Shown here one piece after another: positions 34,975 to 43,449 of a stretch of DNA of 64,000 nucleotides. The notes below the pieces were generated by a model. The model made no database searches. It worked only from the letters and a program-made list of their open reading frames with translations, and was not told the origin of the DNA. The first letter of the stretch is position 1; every line of letters begins with the position of its first letter. Position numbers and translations under genes: made by a program. The stretch is taken from positions 186,001 through 250,000 of the forward strand of contig NZ_JAHLMF010000006.1 of the NCBI RefSeq assembly GCF_018919385.1. Reading direction: 5' to 3'. Source of the DNA: Geomonas diazotrophica. GTDB lineage: Bacteria; Desulfobacterota; Desulfuromonadia; Geobacterales; Geobacteraceae.

Positions 34975-35937
34975 ATGCCCTTCTCGGACGTCATCGGACA
35001 GGACCGTGCCATCTCGGTGCTGAAGCGCTCCATCGCGCTGGAGCGGGTGGCGCATGCCTACCTATTCTCCGGCATCGACGGGTGCGGCAAGAAGAAGACC
35101 GCCCTCGCCATGGTGCAGGCGGTTTTCTGCGGCAAGGAAGAGGCCTGCGGCGTCTGTTCATCCTGCCGCAAGATCGCGAGCGGCCAGCACCCGGACCTGC
35201 ACATACTGGAGCCCGACGGCGCCTTCATCAAGATCGACCAGGTCCGGGAACTGCAAAAGGAGCTCTTCTACCGCCCCTTCGAGGCGCCCAAAAAGGCGTG
35301 CGTAATCGACGGCGCGGAAAAGCTGAACCTCTCCTCGGGAAACGCCCTGCTAAAGACGCTCGAGGAGCCCCCCGGCAACGCGCTGATGATCCTGATTACC
35401 GCCGAGCGCTCCGCCGTCTTGCAGACCATCCTCTCCCGCTGTCAGACGCTCGACTTCCAGCCGCTGCCGGCGGAGCTGATCGAGGGGCGCCTGGTGCGGG
35501 ATCAGTTCCCGGCAGAGGTGGCGCGGGTGGCGGCCTCGCTGTCCGGCGGCAGCCTGAGCCGGGCACTCGAGATCGCCGGGGACGGCGTCCTCGAAGGCCG
35601 GGTGAGCTTCCTGGAGCGGGTGCTCGCCCTCAACCTGAAGGACATCAACGCCCTGTTCGCCACGGCAGAGGAACTCGCCGCGGACAAGGAAGGGCTCCCG
35701 GGGTTTCTCGAGTTGCTCCTATCCTTTCTCCGGGACGTGCTCATCTACCGCTCCACGCCGGACGCGCTGGCCAACGCGGACCTCGCGCACCTGGTGGCCA
35801 GGGAGGCGGAGCGCTGCACGGAGGAGCGCAGCATCGAATTGATCGAGCAGCTCGTCAGCATGCGCCGTCTGCTCGTTCGCAACGTGAACGCGAGGCTCGC
35901 GCTGGAAATCTTTTTCATGCACCTGGCGGAGCGGTAG
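34975..35937 (+). CDS. holB: DNA polymerase III subunit delta'
   Basis: 320 residues. Part of the clamp loader (AAA+). Walker A-like SGIDGCGKKKTA (32-43), zinc-binding cysteines C52, C58, C61 and C64 (FCGKEEACGVCSSC), SRC motif in ILSRCQTLDF, and the DGAEKLNLSSGNALLKTLEE sensor region, as in DnaX and delta'. The start has no separate ribosome-binding site beyond coding bases of tmk; it is coupled. A tandem repeat array follows the stop. Confidence 0.93.
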   Translation: MPFSDVIGQDRAISVLKRSIALERVAHAYLFSGIDGCGKKKTALAMVQAVFCGKEEACGVCSSCRKIASGQHPDLHILEPDGAFIKIDQVRELQKELFYRPFEAPKKACVIDGAEKLNLSSGNALLKTLEEPPGNALMILITAERSAVLQTILSRCQTLDFQPLPAELIEGRLVRDQFPAEVARVAASLSGGSLSRALEIAGDGVLEGRVSFLERVLALNLKDINALFATAEELAADKEGLPGFLELLLSFLRDVLIYRSTPDALANADLAHLVAREAERCTEERSIELIEQLVSMRRLLVRNVNARLALEIFFMHLAER

Positions 35938-35952
35938 CTCGCTTCGCGAGCA

Positions 35953-36088
35953 GGTTAAGGTTAAGGTTGAGGTTGAGGTTGAGGTTAAGAAAGGCCCAGC
36001 CCCACCTTTTTGACACGACGGCAGTAAAAAAGACATTGCAACCCCAGGTCGGTAGAGGTTCTGCTCAACCTTAACCTCGACCTCAACC
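35953..36088. repeat. Inverted pair of hexamer arrays
   Basis: Six units of GGTTAA/GGTTGA at 35953-35988 face four units of TTAACC/TCAACC (one TCGACC) at 36065-36088, with a 76-base loop. In the holB-yaaT mRNA the arms can pair over more than 20 bases. The array ends 21 bases before the yaaT start, near its ribosome-binding site. Confidence 0.8.
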
Positions 36089-36109
36089 TGTTTCTCCTTG
36101 GAGGCATTT

Positions 36110-37048
36110 TTGGCAAAGATCGTAAGGATTCAATTCACCACCGCGGGCAAGCTCTACGACTTCACCGCCAGCAAGGCAAACGTCAAGGCGGGCGACCGGG
36201 TCATCGTGGAGACCGAACGGGGTAAAAGCATAGGACAGGTCGTGGCGGGGCCGATCGAGGTGGACGACGCGCTGGTCCCGGAGGGGACCAAACCGGTGCA
36301 GCGTCTGGCCGAACTGGCCGACCTGGCGACCTTGGCCGCCAACACGGCAAAGGAAAAGGAGGCGCACAAGTTCTGCCTGGCCCGCATCAAGGAGCGGAAC
36401 ATGGACATGAAGCTCGTCAAGGTCGAATACCTCTTCGACGGTTCCAAGGCGATCTTCTACTTCACCGCGGACGGCCGGGTGGACTTCCGGGAGCTGGTCA
36501 AGGACCTGGCCCACGCCTTCCACACCAGGATCGAGATGCGCCAGATCGGGGTCAGGGACGAGTCGAAGATGGTGGGGGGCATCGGCATCTGCGGCCGCGA
36601 GCTCTGCTGCTCCTCGTACCTGCGCGAGTTCGAGCCGGTCTCGGTGAAGATGGCCAAGGAGCAGAACCTGGCGCTCAACCCGAGCAAGATCTCCGGGCAG
36701 TGCGGCAGGCTCCTTTGCTGCCTCTCCTACGAGTTCGACACCTACTGCTCGCTCAGAAAGGGGCTCCCGAAGTGCGGCAAGCGGGTGCAGTGCGGCTGCC
36801 ACGACGGAGAGGTGGTCAAGGTGAACGTGCTGGAGCAGACTGTCACGTTGAAGACGGCCGACGACTCGCTGGTCGTCCTGAAGGGTGAGGACATCGCCCC
36901 GGAGAACATCAGCGACCGCGTGAAGAAGCCGCCGCAGGGCAAGGGTGAACAGCAGGGGGGCGACAAGGGGAAATCCCAGGGCCCCGGCAAGCAGCGCCGC
37001 AACAGGCCCGTCGACGTCAAGGAAAGGAAAAAGGAGAAACCACAATGA
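36110..37048 (+). CDS. PSP1-domain protein, YaaT/RicT family
   Basis: 312 residues from TTG 36110, supported by TTGGAGG 6 bases before it. Signature of the family: VRIQFTTAGKLYDFTA at the start, GIGICGRELCCSSYLREFEP and SGQCGRLLCCLSYEFDTY with the paired CC, and CGKRVQCGCHDGEVV. In Bacillus the homologue (YaaT/RicT) is part of the Ric complex that carries Fe-S clusters and affects RNase Y. The C-terminal about 35 residues are Lys/Gly/Gln-rich and disordered. The neighbourhood tmk-holB-yaaT-metG is a conserved order. Its stop overlaps the metG start. Confidence 0.88.
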   Translation: MAKIVRIQFTTAGKLYDFTASKANVKAGDRVIVETERGKSIGQVVAGPIEVDDALVPEGTKPVQRLAELADLATLAANTAKEKEAHKFCLARIKERNMDMKLVKVEYLFDGSKAIFYFTADGRVDFRELVKDLAHAFHTRIEMRQIGVRDESKMVGGIGICGRELCCSSYLREFEPVSVKMAKEQNLALNPSKISGQCGRLLCCLSYEFDTYCSLRKGLPKCGKRVQCGCHDGEVVKVNVLEQTVTLKTADDSLVVLKGEDIAPENISDRVKKPPQGKGEQQGGDKGKSQGPGKQRRNRPVDVKERKKEKPQ

Positions 37049-38574
37049 AACCAGCTTTTTACGTCACCACCCCCATCTACTACGTAAATGACGTCCCGCA
37101 CATAGGGCACGCTTACACCACCCTGGCCGCGGACGTGGTGGCGCGCTACAAACGGCTTAAGGGTTTCGACGTCTTCTTCCTCACCGGCACCGACGAACAC
37201 GGCCAGAAGGTTGAGAAGGCCGCCACCGCCGCCGGGGAAACCCCGCTCGAGCTGGCCGACCGGGTCATGAAGCGCTTCCAGTCGCTCTGGGAGAAGCTGG
37301 AGATCTCCTACACCGACTTCATCCGAACGACGCAGGAACGGCACAAGAAGGGTGTTTCCGTCCTCTTCGACCGCGTCATGGCGAAAGGGGACATCTACCT
37401 CGGCGAGTACGAGGACTGGTACTGCACCCCGTGCGAGACCTTCTGGACCGAGACCCAGCTGATCGACTACAAGTGCCCGGACTGCAACCGCCCCACCGAG
37501 AAGCTCAAGGAGGAGTCCTACTTCTTCAGGATGAGCAAGTACCAGGAGCAGCTTCTGGCCCACATCGAGGCCAACCCGGACTTCATCCAGCCCAAAAGCC
37601 GCAGAAACGAGATCATCTCCTTCGTGAAGGAAGGGCTGCGTGACCTCTCCGTCTCACGCACCACCTTCCAGTGGGGCATCCCGGTCCCGGGCAACGACAA
37701 GCACGTGGTCTACGTCTGGTTCGACGCGCTCACCAACTACATCACCGCGCTCGGCTACCCCGAGGAGGGGGGCAATTTCGAGAAGTACTGGCCCTGCGAC
37801 GTGCACCTGATCGGCAAGGACATCCTGAGGTTCCACACCGTCTACTGGCCGACCTTCCTGATGGCGGCCGGACTTCCCATCCCGAAGCGAGTGTTCGCGC
37901 ACGGCTGGTGGACCGTCGAGGGGCAGAAGATGAGCAAGAGCCTGCAGAACGTAGTCGAGCCGAACATGCTGGTCGACAAGTACGGCGTGGACGCGGTGCG
38001 CTACTTCCTGTTGCGCGAGGTCCCCTTCGGCCTTGACGGCGACTTCTCGCACCAGGCGCTCATCCACCGCATCAACTCGGATCTGGCCAACGACCTTGGG
38101 AACCTCTTGAACCGCTCCACCGCGATGCTCGGCAAGTACTTCGGCGGCGTGCTGCAGGCGCCGGGCGAGGAGACCGAGCTGGACCAGGCCTACCGGGAGA
38201 AGACCGTGGCCATGATCGGGCAGGTGGACAGCTTCATCGACGAACTCGCCTTCAGCCGTGCCCTGCAGGCGATCTGGGAAGTGATCTCCGCCGGCAACAA
38301 GTACATCGACGAGACCGCCCCGTGGACCCTGGCCAAGGACCCGGAAAAGCGCGAGCGTCTCTCCACCGTCATGTACTACATGCTGGAGAGCCAGAGGGTG
38401 GTCTACACGCTTCTCTCCGCGTTCATGCCCAAGACCGCACAGAAGGGTCTGAGCTGCCTTGGGTGGCCTGAGGAAGCCACAGCCGAAGGGCTTGCCTGGG
38501 GAGGGTTGAAGCCGGGCACCGCCATCGCCAAAGCCGAGGCGCTCTTCCCGAGGATCGAGGAAAAAGGGGAGTAA
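37045..38574 (+). CDS. metG: Methionyl-tRNA synthetase
   Basis: 509 residues. Charges tRNA(Met). HIGH motif PHIGHAYTT (19-22 core), zinc-binding CTPCETFW and CPDCNRP pair, and KMSKS in GQKMSKSLQNVV. It lacks the C-terminal tRNA-binding (EMAP-like) domain found in longer forms, so it is the short type. ATGA coupling with yaaT. A long inverted repeat follows the stop and may end or stabilise the message. Confidence 0.97.
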   Translation: MKPAFYVTTPIYYVNDVPHIGHAYTTLAADVVARYKRLKGFDVFFLTGTDEHGQKVEKAATAAGETPLELADRVMKRFQSLWEKLEISYTDFIRTTQERHKKGVSVLFDRVMAKGDIYLGEYEDWYCTPCETFWTETQLIDYKCPDCNRPTEKLKEESYFFRMSKYQEQLLAHIEANPDFIQPKSRRNEIISFVKEGLRDLSVSRTTFQWGIPVPGNDKHVVYVWFDALTNYITALGYPEEGGNFEKYWPCDVHLIGKDILRFHTVYWPTFLMAAGLPIPKRVFAHGWWTVEGQKMSKSLQNVVEPNMLVDKYGVDAVRYFLLREVPFGLDGDFSHQALIHRINSDLANDLGNLLNRSTAMLGKYFGGVLQAPGEETELDQAYREKTVAMIGQVDSFIDELAFSRALQAIWEVISAGNKYIDETAPWTLAKDPEKRERLSTVMYYMLESQRVVYTLLSAFMPKTAQKGLSCLGWPEEATAEGLAWGGLKPGTAIAKAEALFPRIEEKGE

Positions 38575-38580
38575 AACCGG

Positions 38581-38759
38581 CCTCACGCAAAGACGCAAAG
38601 ATGCCAAGCAAAGCAAGCGAGGCAAAACATTAACAGGGATGAAAGGGATAAAGGGGATTACCAACCAGGACTTGGTTTGGTTCATCCCGTTCATCCCCTT
38701 CATCCCTGTTTGTTTGTGAAGTTGGTTCTTTCTTTGCGCCTTTGCGGCTTTGCGTGAGG
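38581..38759. repeat. Long imperfect inverted repeat element
   Basis: Outer arms CCTCACGCAAAG (38581-38592) and CTTTGCGTGAGG (38748-38759) are perfect; inner arms AACAGGGATGA (38632-38642) and TCATCCCTGTT (38700-38710) are perfect, and pairing continues imperfectly between (AAAGGGGAT with ATCCC..TCATCCCC). The 179-base unit fills the gap between convergent metG and the YdcF-like gene. A piece resembling the right arm occurs near 1105. Confidence 0.8.
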
Positions 38760-38763
38760 CGCC

Positions 38764-39354
38764 TTAGTTGTTCCCCGGAAGCGGCCTCAGCTCCCCTGGC
38801 GCGAACATGAAGAAGAAACGCAGGATGCAGTACTTGTAGAACTCGGAGAAGAGGAGCTTGAAGCTCCCGGAATGGCTCCACCACTCCTCCTTGAGGTTGC
38901 TGGAATCGACCGGGTGCGGGTAGATGGCCACGTCCTTCGGGAGCGCGTTCCTGAACAGGATGGTGGAACGTTTCATGTGGTAGCGCGAGGTGATCAGCTT
39001 GATTGAGCCGACCTTGTACTTCATGATCAGATCCCGGGCGTAAATGGCATTCTCCAGGGTGTTGCGTGAGTTCTGCTCCAGGTAGACGTCCGCCGCCCCC
39101 GCCCCCTGGTACAGTTCGCGCTTTTTCACCGCGGGATCGACGCCGATCAGGAACAGCTTCTTCCCCTGCCCGGCCCGGTACAGACGCACCCCCTCCTCAA
39201 CCCGGCCGCGGCCGCCGGTCAACACGACGATGGCGTCGCTCTTCACGTCGCGCGGGGTGAGGGAAAAGGTCTTGTAGACGAAGTCCACAAAGAGAACACT
39301 CAATACGATCAGTATCAGCAAAAATAGGGAAAACAGCCCCTTCAATAAAGCCAT
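38764..39354 (-). CDS. ElyC/SanA/YdcF family protein (DUF218)
   Basis: 196 residues. An N-terminal TM helix ([20 protein letters not shown]) anchors a periplasmic DUF218 domain: [43 protein letters not shown] and [13 protein letters not shown], which is the family's characteristic asparagine/threonine/histidine pattern. Homologues ElyC and SanA affect envelope integrity in E. coli, but biochemistry is not settled. Monocistronic; its 3' end touches the long inverted repeat. Confidence 0.85.
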   Translation of the reverse strand: MALLKGLFSLFLLILIVLSVLFVDFVYKTFSLTPRDVKSDAIVVLTGGRGRVEEGVRLYRAGQGKKLFLIGVDPAVKKRELYQGAGAADVYLEQNSRNTLENAIYARDLIMKYKVGSIKLITSRYHMKRSTILFRNALPKDVAIYPHPVDSSNLKEEWWSHSGSFKLLFSEFYKYCILRFFFMFAPGELRPLPGNN

Positions 39355-39395
39355 GATTTAGCACCTGAAAAAACAAGAAGACCGCCACTTTTTGC

Positions 39396-39424
39396 TTGCA
39401 AGCGTGACGCGTTTCTGCTATTAG
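39396..39424 (+). promoter_or_regulatory. Promoter of rpmB
   Basis: TTGCAA (39396-39401), 17-base spacer, TATTAG (39419-39424). Start of transcription predicted near 39431, 29 bases before the ATG; GGAGGG is the ribosome-binding site. Confidence 0.5.
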
Positions 39425-39459
39425 TTACGACTTCAGTAATCACCGGAGGGTACAAAGAA

Positions 39460-39651
39460 ATGTCCAGAATATGCGAGATTTGCGGTAAAGGCCCTAGCTT
39501 CGGGAACAACGTTAGCCACGCCAACAACAAGACCAGCAAAATTTGGCGCCCGAACCTGCAGAAGATCAAGGCCGTGAAAAACGGTACCGTCAGGAGCATC
39601 AAGGTCTGCACCCGCTGCATCCGCTCCGGTCACGTCACCAAGGCTCTCTAA
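39460..39651 (+). CDS. rpmB: 50S ribosomal protein L28
   Basis: 63 residues. [31 protein letters not shown] and [16 protein letters not shown] match bL28. The four cysteines (CEIC and CTRC) mark the zinc-binding (C+) form. It sits alone with its own promoter and terminator rather than with rpmG. Confidence 0.97.
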   Translation: MSRICEICGKGPSFGNNVSHANNKTSKIWRPNLQKIKAVKNGTVRSIKVCTRCIRSGHVTKAL

Positions 39652-39673
39652 GAAGATCTTCCGCACAGTCACT

Positions 39674-39711
39674 AAAGCCGCGGCGCAAATAGCGCCTGCG
39701 GCTTTATTTTT
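39674..39711 (+). terminator. Intrinsic terminator of rpmB
   Basis: Hairpin AAAGCCGC-GGCGC with GCGCCT-GCGGCTTT (39674-39705, small internal mismatch) followed by TTTATTTTTG, 23 bases past the stop. Confidence 0.85.
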
Positions 39712-39724
39712 GTCCGCGCCTTCA

Positions 39725-40105
39725 CTAGCGGCAAAGGGCGGTGACTTCGATCTCCACCAGGACGCCGCGCGGCAGCCCCTTGACCTCGACGGTGCTGCGT
39801 GCCGGCGGGTTTTCCTGGAAGTGGGCCCCGTAGATGCCGTTCACGGTGGCGAAGTCGCCCATGTTGGCCAGGTAGATGGTGGTCTTGACCACGTCCTGAA
39901 AGCCGAGGCCGGCGGCCGCGAGCAGTGCGCCGATGTTCTTCATCACCTGCTCGGTTTCCGCCACGACCCCTCCCTGCACCACCTCGCCGGTGGCCGGATC
40001 GAGCGCTATGGCGCCGGAAAGAAAGAGAAAGCCCCCGGCTTTCACACCCTGGGAATAGGGACCGATCGCCTTGGGTGCGTTTTCAGTGCTGATGATTTCC
40101 TTCAT
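39725..40105 (-). CDS. ridA: RidA family reactive-imine deaminase
   Basis: 126 residues from ATG 40105, where AAGGAGG is perfectly placed; a longer reading upstream is not needed. RidA hydrolyses enamine/imine by-products of PLP enzymes. Visible: AIGPYSQGVKAGGFLFLSGA, the catalytic arginine in NPPARSTVEVKGLPRG and the terminal EIEVTAL. It follows rel by about 150 bases on the same strand, the arrangement rpoZ-rel-ridA being common in related bacteria. Confidence 0.93.
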   Translation of the reverse strand: MKEIISTENAPKAIGPYSQGVKAGGFLFLSGAIALDPATGEVVQGGVVAETEQVMKNIGALLAAAGLGFQDVVKTTIYLANMGDFATVNGIYGAHFQENPPARSTVEVKGLPRGVLVEIEVTALCR

Positions 40106-40258
40106 GCCTTCCTCCTTGATGCTGTCTTCAACTCCTGCAAACGCTTCTTCTCCCTTTGGGATAAGTCGGGGTGAGGGGATCGCCCCCACGCACCACCCTG
40201 CCTCTTCGCAGCGCCCTCCCCCCTGCCCCTCTCCCGGAGCGCGAGGGGTAGAAGGAAG

Positions 40259-42409
40259 CTAGCTCTTCAACCGCTCCACCTTGATGACCCCCTTCACCTT
40301 CATGATGGCGGCGAACACCTTCTTCAGGTGATCGAGATCGGTCACGTCCACCTCGAAGAGGTTCTCTCCACGCTTGTCCAGGGTGCTCTGGATGGAGGCG
40401 CTCGAGATGTTGGCCTCACAGTTGGTGATCGCGGTGGCGATGTTGGCGAGGATCCCCTTCTCGTCGTTGCACACCACCCGGATCTTGACCGGGAGCGCGC
40501 TCTTTTTCCCCTTGTTCCAGGCCACCTCGATGCGCCGCTCGGGCTCGAGCGCCATGGCGAAGGGGCAGTCGGCCGTGTGCACGGTGACGCCGCGCCCGCG
40601 GGTGATGAAGCCCGTGATCTCGTCGCCGGGAAGGGGATTGCAGCACTTGCCGAAGCGCACCAGCACGTCCTCGACGCCGTTGATCTGGATGGCGGAGGAG
40701 GATTTCCCTTTGAGCGCCCCGATCACCTTGCCGATGCGGGTTTCCTTCTGCTCCTTGGCCGCCTCTATCTTGTCGGCCGGAACCAGCTTGCCGACCAGCT
40801 GGTTCGCGGAGAGCTTCCCGTAGCCGACCGAGGCCATCAGGTCATCCTCGGTCTGGAAGCCGAACTCCTGGGCCACCTTCTTCAGCTCGCCCGTCTTTTG
40901 CAGCTTGCCGAAGTTCAAGGAGTAGCGGCGGAAATCCTTTTCGCAGATCTCGCGCCCGAGGGTGATGCTCCTCATCCGCTCCTCGGTCTTCACCCAGGCC
41001 CTGATCTTGTTGCGCGCCCGCGAGCTCTTGACGATCTTGAGCCAGTCCTTGCTCGGGGTGTGGTGCGGCGATGTGATCACCTCGACGATGTCACCGGTCT
41101 TCAGCTCGTACTTCAAGGGGACCAGCTTGCCGTTCACCTTGGCGCCTACGCAGCGGTGGCCGACGTCGGTGTGCACCGAGTAGGCGAAATCGATGGGGGT
41201 GGACCCTTTCGGGAACCCCTTCACGTCCCCCTTCGGGGTGAAGATGAAGACGTCCTCCGGGAAGAGCTCGACCTTCACCGTGTCCATGAACTCCTTGGAG
41301 TCGTCCAACTCCTGCTGCCACTCGAGAAGCTGCCGGATCCAGGTGAAGCGGCGCACCTCCTTCTCGTCGTACCCCTTCCCTTCCTTGTACTTCCAGTGCG
41401 CCGCGATGCCGCTCTCGGCCACGCGGTGCATTTCGGCGGTGCGGATCTGCACCTCCATCCTCTCGCCGTAGGGGCCGATGACCGTCGTGTGCAGCGACTG
41501 GTACATGTTCCCCTTCGGCATGGCGATGTAGTCCTTGAAGCGCCCGGGGATCGGCTTCCAGGTGGAATGGATGATCCCCAGCACCTCGTAGCACTCGCGG
41601 ATGTCGTCGACGGAGACCCGGATCGCGATCAGGTCGTAGATCTCGTCGATGTCGACGTTTCGGCTCTGCATCTTCTTGTAGATGGAGTAGAGGTGCTTGG
41701 AGCGGCCGGAGACGTCCCCCTTGATGCCGTGCTCTTCGAGCTGCTTCTTGATGATGTCCTTGACCGTGGCGACGTAGGACTCGCGCTCCTGCTTCTTCTT
41801 GGCGACCTTGCCCGCCAAGTCGTAGTAGAGCTGCGGCTCCAGGTAGCGGAAGGAGAGGTCCTCCAGTTCGCCCTTGACCCAGGAGATACCGAGCCGGTTG
41901 GCGATGGGGGCGTAGATGTCCAGCGTTTCCTTGGCGATGGTGCGCTGCTTGGGCTCGGGCTGGTACTGCAGGGTGCGCATGTTGTGCAGGCGGTCGGCGA
42001 GCTTCACCAGGATGACCCGGATATCGGTGGCCATGGCGAGCAGCATCTTGCGGAAGTTCTCCGCCTGGCTCTCCTCCTTGGTCTTGAAATGGATCTTGCC
42101 GATCTTGGTGACACCGTCCACCAGGCGCGCCACCTCGGCGCCGAAGAGCGACTCCAGCTCCTCGTGGGTGGTCAGGGTGTCCTCGACGGTGTCGTGCAAA
42201 AGACCGGTCACCACGGCAGGAAGGTCCAGCTTCAGGTCGGCCAGGATCCCCGCCACCTCCATCGGGTGGATCAGGTACGGCTCCCCCGAGAGCCGGGTCT
42301 GCCCCTGGTGCACCTTGGCGCAGAAGACGTAGGCCTTGCGCAAAAGGTCCAGGTCCGCGCCCGGGTTGTACGAGGAAACCTTGTCGAGTATGTCGTTGAG
42401 TCTTATCAT
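40259..42409 (-). CDS. rel: Bifunctional (p)ppGpp synthetase/hydrolase (Rel/SpoT)
   Basis: 716 residues in the classical order: HD hydrolase domain (YLIHPMEVAGILADL, LLHDTVEDT), synthetase domain (GRSKHLYSIYKKM, DEIYDLIAIRV, YQSLHTTVIGPYGERMEVQI), TGS (FTPKGDVKGFPKGSTPIDFA), a helical/zinc-finger-like region with CCNPLPGDEITGF, and a C-terminal ACT domain (LANIATAITNCEANISSA). It both makes and degrades the stringent-response alarmone. With intact HD residues it should be bifunctional. A terminator lies between rpoZ and rel, so rel is expressed by read-through or its own promoter. Confidence 0.96.
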   Translation of the reverse strand: MIRLNDILDKVSSYNPGADLDLLRKAYVFCAKVHQGQTRLSGEPYLIHPMEVAGILADLKLDLPAVVTGLLHDTVEDTLTTHEELESLFGAEVARLVDGVTKIGKIHFKTKEESQAENFRKMLLAMATDIRVILVKLADRLHNMRTLQYQPEPKQRTIAKETLDIYAPIANRLGISWVKGELEDLSFRYLEPQLYYDLAGKVAKKKQERESYVATVKDIIKKQLEEHGIKGDVSGRSKHLYSIYKKMQSRNVDIDEIYDLIAIRVSVDDIRECYEVLGIIHSTWKPIPGRFKDYIAMPKGNMYQSLHTTVIGPYGERMEVQIRTAEMHRVAESGIAAHWKYKEGKGYDEKEVRRFTWIRQLLEWQQELDDSKEFMDTVKVELFPEDVFIFTPKGDVKGFPKGSTPIDFAYSVHTDVGHRCVGAKVNGKLVPLKYELKTGDIVEVITSPHHTPSKDWLKIVKSSRARNKIRAWVKTEERMRSITLGREICEKDFRRYSLNFGKLQKTGELKKVAQEFGFQTEDDLMASVGYGKLSANQLVGKLVPADKIEAAKEQKETRIGKVIGALKGKSSSAIQINGVEDVLVRFGKCCNPLPGDEITGFITRGRGVTVHTADCPFAMALEPERRIEVAWNKGKKSALPVKIRVVCNDEKGILANIATAITNCEANISSASIQSTLDKRGENLFEVDVTDLDHLKKVFAAIMKVKGVIKVERLKS

Positions 42410-42490
42410 CGCGCCCGTTTCATCCGGAAAAAGAAGGGGCTAACAGCACCGGGGCAGATGCCCCGTCAGCCGATAGCCCCAGCCGGTTTG

Positions 42491-42522
42491 AAAAAAAGGG
42501 AGACCCGTGCATGCGTCTCCCT
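42491..42522 (-). terminator. Intrinsic terminator between rpoZ and rel
   Basis: Inverted repeat AGGGAGAC (42497-42504) and GTCTCCCT (42515-42522), loop of 10, followed on the minus strand by seven T (42497-42491). It lies 10 bases beyond the rpoZ stop and 82 bases before the rel start. Confidence 0.8.
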
Positions 42523-42531
42523 CTCGATCTG

Positions 42532-42738
42532 TTAACGACCTTTCTTGCCGATCTCGCAGCCAATCTTGCCGGCGGCGATTTCCCTGAGGGAAACGACCAC
42601 GTTCTTGTTGGCGCCCCTGTTGTCGATGAGCGGCTTCGCGCCCTTGAAAAGCTGCTTCACCCTCTTGGAGGCGAGCATGACCAGGAGAAAGCGGTTGTCC
42701 ACCTTCTCGAGGCAATCTTCTACGGTAACCCTTGCCAT
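42532..42738 (-). CDS. rpoZ: RNA polymerase omega subunit
   Basis: 68 residues, [20 protein letters not shown] then [16 protein letters not shown] and a [15 protein letters not shown] ending. Omega stabilises beta' and forms part of a ppGpp site in Proteobacteria, which makes its placement before rel meaningful. It follows gmk by 30 bases. Confidence 0.97.
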   Translation of the reverse strand: MARVTVEDCLEKVDNRFLLVMLASKRVKQLFKGAKPLIDNRGANKNVVVSLREIAAGKIGCEIGKKGR

Positions 42739-42768
42739 AAGTGAAATCCCCTTTGTGATATTAAACGT

Positions 42769-43377
42769 CTAAATCGTGAAGATCCTGGAAAGGCCTTGCA
42801 GCAGGCGGGTGGTGCGGCACTGCTCGGCAATCAGCACGCTTTTCAGCTGGTCCAGGGCCACGGAAAACTTGTCGTTGACGATGATGTAATCGTACCAGCG
42901 CGCTTCCTTAATCTCGCCGGCGGCGTTGTGGATCCTGCGCTCGATGACGTCCTGCGAGTCGGAGGAGCGGTTGTCCAGGCGGCGCCTGAGCTCCTCGATA
43001 CTGGGCGGGAGTACGAAGACGTAGACCCCTCCTTCGAAACGCCCTTTCAGCTGCCGCGCACCCTGGCAGTCGATGTCAAGGATAAGGTCGATCCCCTCGG
43101 AACGGGATTCCTTGAGGGTGGCAAGCGAAGTCCCGTAGAAGTTGCCGTGCACCTCGGCCCACTCGGCAAACTCCCCGGCCTCAACCATCCGGTCGAACTC
43201 TTCCTTACCCACAAAAAAATAATCACGCCCGTGCACCTCTCCGTTCCGGGGAGGGCGCGTCGTGTAGCTGACAGAATGCCGCAAGTTAGGAAAGATGTCA
43301 ATTATTTCCTTACAGAGCGAGGTCTTGCCCGCCCCCGAAGGGGCCGAAATCACGTACAGTACGCCTTCACGTTTCAT
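42769..43377 (-). CDS. gmk: Guanylate kinase
   Basis: 202 residues. Converts GMP to GDP. P-loop SAPSGAGKTSL (11-21), GMP-binding SYTTRPPRNGEVHGRDYFFV, and LDIDCQGARQLK, SIEELRRRLDNR in the LID. Operon position yicC-gmk-rpoZ is the standard one; it supplies the GDP/GTP pool drawn on by Rel. Confidence 0.97.
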   Translation of the reverse strand: MKREGVLYVISAPSGAGKTSLCKEIIDIFPNLRHSVSYTTRPPRNGEVHGRDYFFVGKEEFDRMVEAGEFAEWAEVHGNFYGTSLATLKESRSEGIDLILDIDCQGARQLKGRFEGGVYVFVLPPSIEELRRRLDNRSSDSQDVIERRIHNAAGEIKEARWYDYIIVNDKFSVALDQLKSVLIAEQCRTTRLLQGLSRIFTI

Positions 43378-43449
43378 AGTTCACCCGTTGCCGTTGTCGG
43401 GATCCGCTACAAAAAGAGGCAAGCGGAACCCCCAGACTGTAAAGTTCCC

